A stretch of DNA of 64,000 bases from Croceimicrobium sp965228705 (GTDB lineage: Bacteria; Bacteroidota; Bacteroidia; Flavobacteriales; Schleiferiaceae), in the NCBI RefSeq assembly GCF_965228705.1, contig NZ_OZ245832.1, positions 186,001 to 250,000 on the forward strand. The letters run 5' to 3'. Positions 33,040 to 41,381 of the stretch are shown here, in pieces. The position numbers were made by a program, and so were the translations under genes. Positions within the stretch are counted from its first letter, which is position 1, and the number at the start of each line of letters is the position of its first letter. The notes below the pieces were generated by a model that saw only the letters and a program-made list of their open reading frames with translations, was not told the origin of the DNA and ran no database searches.

Positions 33040-33420
33040 ATGGATCATATACCTACAAGACATTTCAACAGCACGATTTCATTCGGTGAAAGATTCGAAA
33101 TATTGAAGAAATATTCAGGAAGCGACTGGGATTATGTCAGGCAATTCTTAAGTGAAACACAACAGGTTACTAGATCTGCTGTAACAATATCAAACGTTAT
33201 TAAAAAACATTTTGATGTTGATTTATTTCCGTCGGTTTTTAAAGTAGCGTGTAAAGGTTGGGGCGCAGGTGGCGGTACGGCCTACTTTAGTATGTTCGGC
33301 AGAAACGGGTCGGTTTATCTGTTTTGGTCTCCTGCAAAGGATTTCAAGGCCATGAACGGGGCTTATTCTGAATATAGCGACGGATATTCGGACGGTTTTG
33401 AACGGGATTATGTAAAATAG
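33040..33420 (+). CDS. Hypothetical phage protein (126 aa)
   Basis: Start at ATG 33040; a GTG three bases earlier overlaps the previous stop. The middle has a glycine-rich, aromatic stretch (GWGAGGGTAYFSMFGRNGSV). No signal peptide. No family recognised. Confidence 0.45.
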   Translation: MDHIPTRHFNSTISFGERFEILKKYSGSDWDYVRQFLSETQQVTRSAVTISNVIKKHFDVDLFPSVFKVACKGWGAGGGTAYFSMFGRNGSVYLFWSPAKDFKAMNGAYSEYSDGYSDGFERDYVK

Positions 33421-33431
33421 ACAGATTAGCG

Positions 33432-33932
33432 ATGATTGAATTAGGTAACACCCCATTTGAAGCTGAAGAATACAAAGACAGTGGTGACTATCAAGTATTT
33501 GATAGTATTGGAAATCTTATTACAATGCCTCTTCCTGAAGGAATGGCCCGTGCAATCGCGGCGCTTCCCGATACTTTACGCGAGATCGAAAACGCGAAAC
33601 TGAAAATTCAGCGAATTGAGTTAGCAGTAAAGCATTATAAGGAAGAGAACAATCAGTTAAAGCAACGTGTCAAAAAGTGCGAGGTAGGAACTTTACGCAA
33701 AACTGAAATGATCGGTGAACTTCGGGAGTCTATTATTACAGCCGAGAATAAAGAAGCGGCCGTCCGTAAACGGCTTAATATGTTGGAAGAGGCTTTTGAA
33801 CTAAAGGATGTCGAAGAGTACCTGCAAAAGAATTTCAGTCCATTAGATGGAATTCATCAGAATAATGTCTCAAACTTTTACCCTTTATCGGCGTACCACA
33901 TAAGGTCGTTAATCGAAAACCTTAAAACCTAG
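33432..33932 (+). CDS. Hypothetical coiled-coil phage protein (166 aa)
   Basis: Residues 50-125 are a long charged coiled coil (KHYKEENNQLKQRVKKCEVG, KEAAVRKRLNMLEEAF). No catalytic motif. Accessory block; function unknown. Confidence 0.5.
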   Translation: MIELGNTPFEAEEYKDSGDYQVFDSIGNLITMPLPEGMARAIAALPDTLREIENAKLKIQRIELAVKHYKEENNQLKQRVKKCEVGTLRKTEMIGELRESIITAENKEAAVRKRLNMLEEAFELKDVEEYLQKNFSPLDGIHQNNVSNFYPLSAYHIRSLIENLKT

Positions 33933-33939
33933 ATTAAAG

Positions 33940-34134
33940 ATGAAGTTTGAGGACATTAAAAAAGGACAACGTTTAAAGGTAAGTGTAAGGTTATCAAGTG
34001 GTATTTACAAATTCATGCCTGCTACAGTTCAATATAAATTAGAAAATTGGTGGTGGGCTAGAATGGATCATAATAATGAATTAGAATCTATTATGCCCCA
34101 TCGAATGCAAAATGTTTGTGAACTTGATAAATAA
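33940..34134 (+). CDS. Hypothetical phage protein (64 aa)
   Basis: Small strand-rich protein (KKGQRLKVSVRLSSGIYKFM, NWWWARMDHNNE), perhaps an SH3-like barrel. No family recognised. Confidence 0.4.
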   Translation: MKFEDIKKGQRLKVSVRLSSGIYKFMPATVQYKLENWWWARMDHNNELESIMPHRMQNVCELDK

Positions 34135-34153
34135 AATGAAATCGAAATAGAAG

Positions 34154-34570
34154 ATGTGTGAAAAGAAAATACATGGTTGGGAACTTACCACCAACGAAAA
34201 AGGCGTTGAATTAGCCGTAGTAAATGCAGAGGCGTTAAGAGCGACCATTGCGGAACTTGAATCCGTAAAGTCCGAACGCGACCAGCTCAAGGCCGCCGTC
34301 GCCGATATGGTCCGACTCCTGGAAAAGGCAAACGCGGGCCTTTCCTGGTGGCGCGAAAACTTCCCGTCTGGTACGGGTCCCGCTGACGCCGAATTCCTGT
34401 CCAAGAGTAAAGCGGCGGTAGAGAAGTATTCGGAAGGCCCCGTCGATTGCGCCGAGTGCGAAGGGGACGGTTTCGTTTTGCGTTTCGAAGGTGTCGACGA
34501 AGGAGTTATTCCGCCGCCTGAAGACTGCCCCGTTTGCGCGGGGGAAGGAAAGGTTCCGAAGGTAGCTTAG
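34154..34570 (+). CDS. Hypothetical phage protein with DnaJ-like zinc motif (138 aa)
   Basis: An N-terminal coiled coil (LRATIAELESVKSERDQLKA) is followed by two Cys pairs, CAECEGDG and CPVCAGEG, with the CxxCxGxG form of the DnaJ central domain. Probably binds one zinc. GC-rich compared with the preceding genes. Possible adaptor; function unknown. Confidence 0.5.
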   Translation: MCEKKIHGWELTTNEKGVELAVVNAEALRATIAELESVKSERDQLKAAVADMVRLLEKANAGLSWWRENFPSGTGPADAEFLSKSKAAVEKYSEGPVDCAECEGDGFVLRFEGVDEGVIPPPEDCPVCAGEGKVPKVA

Positions 34571-34602
34571 TTAGAATCTAGGTTTTGTAATAATTTATTT
34601 GC

Positions 34603-34854
34603 ATGAGCGATTTTGATGTTATGAAGGTAGTAATATCTGTAATGATTGGAGAGTTTTTAGGAAGGGCCACTTATTCGATTACTATGCCGATTTTTAAAAA
34701 GCTTTATCGTTGGTTTGTTCCTGAGAGGATTAGCGTTCTTGATTTGAGGATGAAGAACCCACCGCCGCCACCGCCGAAGAAGTCGGAAGACGACCTTAAG
34801 GCCGATGTATTGGACTCCGTCGGCCTCGATTTCAATAACGGCGGCTTTGTTTAA
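34603..34854 (+). CDS. Hypothetical membrane-associated phage protein (83 aa)
   Basis: A weakly hydrophobic N-terminal helix (VMKVVISVMIGEFLGRATYS), a basic aromatic turn and a polyproline stretch (PPPPPPKKSEDD). No family recognised. Confidence 0.4.
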   Translation: MSDFDVMKVVISVMIGEFLGRATYSITMPIFKKLYRWFVPERISVLDLRMKNPPPPPPKKSEDDLKADVLDSVGLDFNNGGFV

Positions 34855-34878
34855 ACCCTATACCTTATTTTTGTTTTT

Positions 34879-35082
34879 ATGAACGAACAGAAAGAGAATC
34901 TTCGCGCCGTATTAGAAGACTTGAAGGGGGTTATATCAATTTCAAAACTAGAAAAGCAGGCGGGCGTCCCTTCGGGCCTCGTCTCTAAGTGGCTTCGTAA
35001 TGCTCAGGATCTACCCGAAAAATACGTCCCTTTTGTAGTTACCGCCCTAAAAAGTATCGCGACAAAGATCGCCTTCCTTTAA
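34879..35082 (+). CDS. Hypothetical HTH-like phage protein (67 aa)
   Basis: ISISKLEKQAGVPSGLVSKW reads as an HTH, with SGLVSKWL as recognition helix, so DNA binding is likely. It could be an excisionase or a regulator of the late genes; neither is shown by the sequence. Confidence 0.5.
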   Translation: MNEQKENLRAVLEDLKGVISISKLEKQAGVPSGLVSKWLRNAQDLPEKYVPFVVTALKSIATKIAFL

Positions 35083-35109
35083 TCGTTTCGCCTCACTAAC
35101 AAAGTCAAA

Positions 35110-35598
35110 ATGAAAAACGTTATCGCCCTTTTGTTTTCCTTCGTTGCTTTTTCCGCGATGGCCCAGAGCAACCCGACCGAGATCCCGCCGACAGTTGTCG
35201 AGGTCGATTCGGTCTTCACTAAAGAGGACGTTTACAAGAGTCTGAAGGTTTATATCGCCGAAAGCTTCAAGAACGCAAACGCGGCTATCCAGATGGATGA
35301 TTTAGACCTGGGGGTAATAATTGTAAAAGGCACTTACGAAAACTACATGAAAGGAATCTTCGGGGAACGAAATCCCGCGGGTTTCTGGCACTTCACCGCT
35401 AAATTTGAGGTAAAAGACGGGCGTTATCGTTATTCGGTTTACGATATCTACCTGGAACAGGCCCAAGCGACAACGTACCCCGATAAAATTTACAGGTGGG
35501 ACGACTATCGCGCGAACCGACTGCGGGAAATGATCGCGGAACTTCAGGCGACGTTCGGTTCGATACCCGTTGAGGCGACCGAGTCCGAAGACTGGTAG
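35110..35598 (+). CDS. DUF4468-like exported protein
   Basis: A 162-aa protein with a signal peptide (KNVIALLFSFVAFSAMAQ). The mature part, VFTKEDVYKSLKVYIAESF, DDLDLGVIIVKGTYEN and FTAKFEVKDGRYRYSVYDIY, follows the DUF4468 (TBP-like fold) pattern of Bacteroidota. Such proteins are exported to the periplasm and have no known role. An exported host-type protein inside a prophage may alter the lysogen envelope; this is inference. A terminator follows. Confidence 0.65.
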   Translation: MKNVIALLFSFVAFSAMAQSNPTEIPPTVVEVDSVFTKEDVYKSLKVYIAESFKNANAAIQMDDLDLGVIIVKGTYENYMKGIFGERNPAGFWHFTAKFEVKDGRYRYSVYDIYLEQAQATTYPDKIYRWDDYRANRLREMIAELQATFGSIPVEATESEDW

Positions 35599-35625
35599 CG
35601 GTTCAAACCCTATAATATCAAGGCT

Positions 35626-35648
35626 GGCCAGTTGGTTGGCCTTTTTTT
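35626..35648 (+). terminator. Terminator ending the accessory block
   Basis: GGCCA-GTTGGT-TGGCC followed by seven T. It separates the accessory genes from promoter module 5. Confidence 0.85.
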
Positions 35649-35658
35649 AGCAGGAAAT

Positions 35659-35719
35659 TATCCTAATATTTGGATAAAAGAATAATTAAAGCGTATATTT
35701 GACTAATCAAGAACCACAA
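35659..35719 (+). promoter_or_regulatory. Phage promoter module 5
   Basis: TATCCTAATATTTGGATA (35659-35676), 21 nt after TTTG comes TATATTTG (35694-35701), then AAGAACCACAA (35709-35719). Identical palindrome to modules 1 and 4. Likely start of transcription into the tail genes. Confidence 0.8.
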
Positions 35720-35732
35720 AAGTAAATTCGAA

Positions 35733-35954
35733 ATGTACACCAAGACAGGAAAAGAAGTAATTGAGGCAGCGAAAAAGGGATTGCCAGATATCAATCTTAG
35801 CAGAAGGTTTGAGTTTCGTTTAGCGGAACAGATTAACAGAATAATCAACGAGAGAAACGGTCTTGAAAATAAGATCTCTAAGGTTTTGCAGGGGTTTGAA
35901 GTCTTTAACCCTGAAACTAGCAAAGTAATTGCAAAAAGCAAACGGGACTTATGA
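35733..35954 (+). CDS. Hypothetical phage protein (73 aa)
   Basis: Basic helical protein (SRRFEFRLAEQINRIINERN). No family recognised. First gene behind module 5, with start context TTCGAAATG, and overlapping the next gene by four bases. Confidence 0.5.
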   Translation: MYTKTGKEVIEAAKKGLPDINLSRRFEFRLAEQINRIINERNGLENKISKVLQGFEVFNPETSKVIAKSKRDL

Positions 35955-36196
35955 TTAAGAAAGCCGTGTCAGACCGCATGAAGCGGGAAATCTACAGAGA
36001 CCTTTCGAAGTATCACAAAGTAGACTTTGAAAACAAGTCGTTCGACGATTTGAATGAGGGGCAAAAGGCCCTTTTACATAACCGCGCGCGGGTCGTGCAG
36101 TTTAAGAAGCGTAAAAGCCAGGGCACCACTTTAGCCGAACAGTTTTTCAATCACTTAGCGACCGCCGCCGATCGCGCTGGCTGGTCTATTAAATAG
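35951..36196 (+). CDS. Hypothetical phage protein (81 aa)
   Basis: Basic helical protein (SVDR-like start DRMKREIYRDLSKYHKVDFE). No family recognised. Confidence 0.45.
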   Translation: MIKKAVSDRMKREIYRDLSKYHKVDFENKSFDDLNEGQKALLHNRARVVQFKKRKSQGTTLAEQFFNHLATAADRAGWSIK

Positions 36197-36202
36197 AATA
36201 AA

Positions 36203-36352
36203 ATGAGCTATACAGTAATTACGGCAGCGGGAAATATCTCTGTAGATTCAGCAGAAGAGGCGCGGGAGTACAGACGCCTATACGGTTTTGCTGTTGTCAG
36301 AAATCAAAGTTCAAGTGAATGCGATTGCGATTGCCACGACGAAGAGGATTAA
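36203..36352 (+). CDS. Short acidic Cys-rich phage protein (49 aa)
   Basis: Reads SYTVITAAGNISVDSAEEAR and ends CDCDCHDEED. The alternating Cys-Asp end could hold a metal. Its last 34 bases overlap the start of the 244-aa reading frame, so one of the two starts is uncertain. Confidence 0.45.
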   Translation: MSYTVITAAGNISVDSAEEAREYRRLYGFAVVRNQSSSECDCDCHDEED

Positions 36353-37053
36353 AGATAAGAGCGAACGGGAAGAAATTCTTTCTTTCCTTCTCATGGGCGC
36401 GAATTCGGGTTTCCGAAATCGACGCCCTTTTCCGTTCTGGGTCGGATCTTGACGCCCTTAGGCTTCTAAGCAATATTTCAGAAAGTATTCTTAAGGGTTT
36501 AAACTCGAATCAGGTCGAAGCGTTGATTCAGGCGGTAGACTGGGAGGTCCCCCAGGAATCGAGCGGGGTTAATGTAGGCCGTTTGGAGTGGTGGAAGTTA
36601 GAACAGGCTATCGAGGTTATACAGAAGGCGCGGCGGCCGTTATACGCCTTACCTCGGCTTTACTGGCTTTACCACTATGAGACAAGCCCCGAAAACGCTA
36701 GTTCTGAGGATTTACCGAAGTCGGTTTCTAAAAAGCGCTTTGGGGAAATAATGCGACAGGGCGCGACGGTTTTAGCCTCTATCCTTGAGTTTCTTTCGAA
36801 TTTCGAGGCCTTGAACGAAGGGTCGGGGCCTAGCGGGGAAGAGATCGAAGCGGGAATCGAAGGTCTTCAGAGTTTCGGGACACTTTCAACCCTTTACAGT
36901 TTGTCGAAAGGTGATGTTTTGAAGTTCGAAGAAGTGCAGAATCAGCCAGCCGAGACGATCTACTTCGTATTGCTTTATGAAAAATCCCTTAACGGATACA
37001 GGGAGCGACTACACGAGATTCACAAACGAAATTTAAATACAGAAAATGTTTGA
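36319..37053 (+). CDS. Hypothetical phage structural-region protein (about 230-244 aa)
   Basis: Helical protein (GLNSNQVEALIQAVDWEVPQ, QKARRPLYALPRLYWLYHYE). The first 20 residues from ATG 36319 are unusually Arg-rich and overlap the 49-aa gene in another frame, so the true start may lie further down at a non-ATG codon. It lies at the head of the tail gene block and overlaps the next gene by eight bases. No family recognised. Confidence 0.5.
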   Translation: MRLRLPRRRGLKIRANGKKFFLSFSWARIRVSEIDALFRSGSDLDALRLLSNISESILKGLNSNQVEALIQAVDWEVPQESSGVNVGRLEWWKLEQAIEVIQKARRPLYALPRLYWLYHYETSPENASSEDLPKSVSKKRFGEIMRQGATVLASILEFLSNFEALNEGSGPSGEEIEAGIEGLQSFGTLSTLYSLSKGDVLKFEEVQNQPAETIYFVLLYEKSLNGYRERLHEIHKRNLNTENV

Positions 37054-37453
37054 AGTAATAGTCGGGATAATTGAGAGGGTCGCCCTGGCGACGGCCGACA
37101 ACGTCGATTTCTTCGAGGGGCGTTTAGCGGACACTTACAAGACGGGCGAGGAGGGTCGCGACGCAATTCACCTATATCCGTTTATTACTGAGAAAACGAA
37201 TTTCGGGGTCTCTACGGATCTTTCGATTGGATTCTGGCGTATTGACAGCCCGAGAAACGGAAACGATGATAGGCGTAAAATAGTGGCGTCTATGGACGTC
37301 CTTAGCGATTTGTTTCTGGATGCTCTTGAAGATGAAGCGGACGTCGAGTTTGTTTCTGTACCCAAGAAGGAGCCGCAATACCAGAGTTTAAGCCCTAGTT
37401 ATTCAGGGTATTTTGTTACGATTCAGTTAAACGTTCTGAAGCCTTGCGTTTAA
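37046..37453 (+). CDS. Putative tail-completion or tail-terminator protein
   Basis: A 135-aa protein with size and strand pattern of phage tail terminators (FGVSTDLSIGFWRIDSPRNG, YFVTIQLNVLKP). Placed directly before an HK97-gp10-like gene, the usual neighbour. Assignment by context; no diagnostic motif. Confidence 0.5.
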   Translation: MFEVIVGIIERVALATADNVDFFEGRLADTYKTGEEGRDAIHLYPFITEKTNFGVSTDLSIGFWRIDSPRNGNDDRRKIVASMDVLSDLFLDALEDEADVEFVSVPKKEPQYQSLSPSYSGYFVTIQLNVLKPCV

Positions 37454-37935
37454 TTAAGCCCATATTAACCCAAGTTGCGGAAGAGTTCGCACAGTCAGTT
37501 ATTGACGGTATCGCTAAGAATATTCGGGAGAAAGATATCTTAGGGTATGGTCCAATGAACAACACAGGGCGCGCCGCCGATTCAATGGGTTACACCTACG
37601 ACGGGCGCAAGTTGGTTATTTATTCGAACTGGTCTTTCTTCTGGACTCTGGAAACGGGCCGCGGTCCTGGCAAGATGCCGCCGATAGATCCGATTCTGGA
37701 CTGGGTGCAACAAAGGGGAATCTATTCACCCGATGTAAGTCCCGCTTCAATGGCGTTTTTAATAGCTCGTAAGATCGGAAGAGAAGGATCGCTTCTATAT
37801 CGTAGCGGCGGAAACTCTGGTATTATAACCGAGTACACAAGCGCGGATTTTATTCAAAGAAATTTAACTGATAGAGCTAGGGACGAGTTAATCCGAAGGA
37901 CTATCGAAACCCTTCAAAGCGAAATTGCTGCCTAA
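37444..37935 (+). CDS. HK97 gp10-like head-tail joining protein
   Basis: A 163-aa protein starting at TTG. TGRAADSMGYTYDGRKLVIY then WSFFWTLETGRGPGKMPPID and ILDWVQQRGI is the pattern of HK97-gp10-like neck proteins in Bacteroidota phages. It probably forms part of the joint between the portal and the tail. Overlaps both neighbours slightly. Confidence 0.65.
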   Translation: MRLIKPILTQVAEEFAQSVIDGIAKNIREKDILGYGPMNNTGRAADSMGYTYDGRKLVIYSNWSFFWTLETGRGPGKMPPIDPILDWVQQRGIYSPDVSPASMAFLIARKIGREGSLLYRSGGNSGIITEYTSADFIQRNLTDRARDELIRRTIETLQSEIAA

Positions 37936-39458
37936 TGAACACAATCTTAACACTTCAGGACCAGCCGCAGGAATACGGGCCGATTTTTAACGGACTAAAA
38001 TATCGGTTCGAGCAATTCGGAACGACTGCTTTGTCTTTTTCAAACGATTCGGGGTATCTTAAATTCGAGACTAGCCAATCGGATCAAACCGAAATACAAA
38101 ATTCTGGCGGGAAGGTTTTTTTATCGTCGGGAACTTATAGGAAAGCTGTTTACGTGACAGAGTACAGCGAAAGCGGCGGTTCATACTACCTTAAAACCGA
38201 TTTGCTTTATTCTCTTTTTAACGGATCTGTTTCGCTTCGTTGGGCGATCCCTACGGCTATAAAGTTCACTGTTACGGCTGGTTATTCAAACGCATGGATC
38301 GCGAATTCGGAATCGCAGTTTCCCGAAAAACCAGCGAAGGTTTTAGCGACGTTTGATGTTTCCCCAAACCCGATAACGGGGGAATATTTCTTCGACGTTG
38401 GACCTCTCATTCGTTCCTATAATTCACCAAGCAGCAATATTTCGCAGGGCTTAACGTCTTCCTTATCTCTAGCCTATCGAATTGGGTACACGAAAACCGA
38501 AGGCGGAGTTAACACCTTTACGCAGTTTTCGACCAGATACGGATTTTATTCGGCGGTTAGTTCATTGACCGCTTTTAATTCTGGCCTTAGAATACCTTTT
38601 AACAGACTTGGAGCGATAACTTTTAGAGATCACTTAGGGTTTGCTCTTCCTTGTCAGGTGTCGTTTTTGAACAATACCTATAAGGCCGTCGAAAACTTGC
38701 GGATTGACCCAGGTATTAGACGTGTGGGGAACTCTGGTTCGTTTGATATTTTGACGGGCGCGAAGTATTATTTCACTTTCGAGCTACCCGCCTCACTTGC
38801 GGGAACGGTGACTTTTAACTTACCTGCTTTCGTGTCTTACGACCCTGCTATCGGTGGCGCCGCGAACGAGTATCGGTTCCTTATAAATCCGCCTTTTGGA
38901 TCCCCAGACGGTTCGTTTAGTCCCCTTGAATTTAGCGCGGACGATTTCGACGTATCAGACACCGCGGCGGGTAGTTATGAAATTGAGATTCTGGAAAACG
39001 GAGCAACGGCCGCGACTGCTACTTTCAATGTAATAGAGTCTTCGAGGGTTCGGAACGTGGATTCCTGCGAAACACCTTTAATCTTAAGCTGGTTAAACCG
39101 TGAAGGCGGTTTTTCTTCCTACGTATTCAAAACCAATAAAGAATACTTCCTGGACTTCGAGAGCGAAACGAATTTTATTGATTCTGAAAGAGTGAAAAGG
39201 AAGTCAGAGACCAAAGGCTTCAGGGATGGTCTAAACGTTCGTTCTGGTGTTATAGGAGCCTTTGACCGCGAGTTTATTCGCGATTTAATGTTTGCCCCTG
39301 TTGTATTTGCTTTTGATGAAAATACAGGGGCTTTTGATATTCCAGTTTTCATTCCTTCCAATCGTTTCACATGGAAGAAGGACCGATTAGTCCCTTCAAG
39401 AAACCAGTTTGAATTCGTGGCCTACTTCGCTAAGGAAAAGAACCTTCAAACCCTTTAA
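37935..39458 (+). CDS. Large tail or baseplate structural protein (507 aa)
   Basis: Strand-rich protein without enzyme motifs; middle and C-terminal parts look like Ig-like sandwiches (GSYEIEILENGATAATATFN). Lies between the neck gene and the tape measure with another large structural protein. Typical position for a tail-tip or baseplate protein, but the exact role is not readable. Confidence 0.55.
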   Translation: MNTILTLQDQPQEYGPIFNGLKYRFEQFGTTALSFSNDSGYLKFETSQSDQTEIQNSGGKVFLSSGTYRKAVYVTEYSESGGSYYLKTDLLYSLFNGSVSLRWAIPTAIKFTVTAGYSNAWIANSESQFPEKPAKVLATFDVSPNPITGEYFFDVGPLIRSYNSPSSNISQGLTSSLSLAYRIGYTKTEGGVNTFTQFSTRYGFYSAVSSLTAFNSGLRIPFNRLGAITFRDHLGFALPCQVSFLNNTYKAVENLRIDPGIRRVGNSGSFDILTGAKYYFTFELPASLAGTVTFNLPAFVSYDPAIGGAANEYRFLINPPFGSPDGSFSPLEFSADDFDVSDTAAGSYEIEILENGATAATATFNVIESSRVRNVDSCETPLILSWLNREGGFSSYVFKTNKEYFLDFESETNFIDSERVKRKSETKGFRDGLNVRSGVIGAFDREFIRDLMFAPVVFAFDENTGAFDIPVFIPSNRFTWKKDRLVPSRNQFEFVAYFAKEKNLQTL

Positions 39459-39460
39459 TT

Positions 39461-41380
39461 GTGGAGATCTATATAAACGGCCATCAATTAGACGGATACA
39501 CAGGGGACCCTGTCGCGGTTACTTTTGAGCTTGCGGACTTTGGGCAGTTCGTGAAGCCGAAGGGCGGATATTCAAATCAATTCCGAGTATTAGCAACTAA
39601 TGTAAATCGCGGGATATTCGATTTTGCCGACACCGTGGCCGTTAATAGTTCGAACGCTTACAAGTTAGCTGAAGCGGAAGTTCGCGAAGACGGGCTTCCT
39701 TTGTTTTATGGTAAGGCAATATTAGAGGAGGCGGGCGAAAACTTCGTTATAACCATTTTGCAAGGCAATAGCGAGTATTTTTCATTGATTAACAACCTGA
39801 ACCTTCACGACCTGGAGATTTCGAGTATATGGGCGGGGGATTTCACACAGGCGCACGTCGCGGGAAGAAGACTTCAAAATACGGGCCTTTTTTATCCTTC
39901 TGCTGAGATTGGTCAGACACTTACTAAGGCGCTTCAGGACTTACCAAGCGAAGGACTTACAGACGTTGCCCTTCAAGAGACTGAAGACTGGCGTCCTGCG
40001 ATTCAGATCAAACCTATTATTCAAGCTATTGAAAATTCAATCGGATGGAACTTTTCGGGGCTTGAAGATTTCGACGACTACGAAGAACTTTGTTTTCCGT
40101 TTACCAAAGGAGAATTTACCAGGAATGATTCGTATATCAAGAACCGACGGATCAGAGTCCGTTTTAGCAACAATTTCGCGGCGGGTTCTTCAGAACCTTG
40201 GGAAGTTGGAAATTCTGGGACTATTGGTTCGGCTTTTAGTTATTCGGCTGGTGATGCTTTTGCTTCATTCCTGAATTCAGGAGAAGGAAATAGAAATGTT
40301 CGTTGGAAAATCACCGCCCGCGTTCGTGTAGATGGCGCGGTGGGAATTAACCCTTCATTCCCGATTCGGTTTACCTGTCATACTTCGGATTCGTCCAGGG
40401 ATATAGGAAAAATAAAAGGCGACGGGATATTTGAGTTTGAGACTGATTCAAACCAATGGAGAACCGACGCTGATAAAATTTACTTTCCCGAATTCCTGGT
40501 TCCTTCTGGTTCTGCAAATATCATTGCAGCAGATTCCTATTTCGAAATTTCGCCTTGGCCAGTTGTTGAAACAGATATTTCAACAGCTAATAATTACTTT
40601 GAAGCTGCCGATTGTATCAAGAACTTAAAGGCCTCGGAATTATTAAATTTCCTAGCATTTAGATACGCCCTATTATTTAGCCCCGATTCAGTTGGCAAAA
40701 CGATTAACTGTATTTCGATTAAAGAAGTAATTAATCGGAAAAACGACCCTTTGGACTGGTCGGGTAAAATAGATCTGTCACAAACTCCGCCCGTTTCACT
40801 AACTCTGAAAAACTACGGGCAAGTAAATACAATCACTAGGCCAGAGGGCAGCGAAGCGGAAACGGAAAACAACCGAAGAGGAGTATTTGAGATTGATTCG
40901 GAACTACTTCCTAAAGAAGAAGAAATATATTCCTGTCCCTTTCAGTTGTTTGGGGTTGTGGACTCGTTTAACGGCGAAAGGGTTCTTCCAAAGATACTTT
41001 TATATCCAGATCCAAACGAAGAGCCTGAAGAAATTCCGCCTATAATTTGCCGAGCAAGGTTAAGCGACGAAAACCTGGTTTTAGCTCCTTTTCAATATCC
41101 GAGCTTATACGCTAACTACGATCAAGCGGCTGTTTTGTCTGTTTCAGGATTAACGTTTGACGAGATCTTAGCCGAATACTGGGACGAATTTATCGACGTG
41201 ATTCAGGAGATTAAGGTCGTTCAGGCTGATTTTGTACTTACAACCGAAGATATTTTAAACCTCGATTTAACCCGACCGATTTACGTTTCGCATTTCGGGG
41301 CGGTTTTCATTATTCAAAAGGTGAACCAGTACAAATTCGGTAGCCGTGAAAGTACCCGATTAACATTATTAAAAATTTGA
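39461..41380 (+). CDS. Large tail structural protein (639 aa)
   Basis: Starts at GTG, three bases after the previous stop. N-terminus MEIYINGHQLDGYTGDPVAV and ELADFGQFVKPKGGYSNQFR resembles tail-hub or distal tail proteins that precede the tape measure in Bacteroidota phages. The C-terminus ends two bases before the tape-measure gene. Strand-rich, no enzyme motif. Confidence 0.6.
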   Translation: MEIYINGHQLDGYTGDPVAVTFELADFGQFVKPKGGYSNQFRVLATNVNRGIFDFADTVAVNSSNAYKLAEAEVREDGLPLFYGKAILEEAGENFVITILQGNSEYFSLINNLNLHDLEISSIWAGDFTQAHVAGRRLQNTGLFYPSAEIGQTLTKALQDLPSEGLTDVALQETEDWRPAIQIKPIIQAIENSIGWNFSGLEDFDDYEELCFPFTKGEFTRNDSYIKNRRIRVRFSNNFAAGSSEPWEVGNSGTIGSAFSYSAGDAFASFLNSGEGNRNVRWKITARVRVDGAVGINPSFPIRFTCHTSDSSRDIGKIKGDGIFEFETDSNQWRTDADKIYFPEFLVPSGSANIIAADSYFEISPWPVVETDISTANNYFEAADCIKNLKASELLNFLAFRYALLFSPDSVGKTINCISIKEVINRKNDPLDWSGKIDLSQTPPVSLTLKNYGQVNTITRPEGSEAETENNRRGVFEIDSELLPKEEEIYSCPFQLFGVVDSFNGERVLPKILLYPDPNEEPEEIPPIICRARLSDENLVLAPFQYPSLYANYDQAAVLSVSGLTFDEILAEYWDEFIDVIQEIKVVQADFVLTTEDILNLDLTRPIYVSHFGAVFIIQKVNQYKFGSRESTRLTLLKI

Positions 41381-41381
41381 T

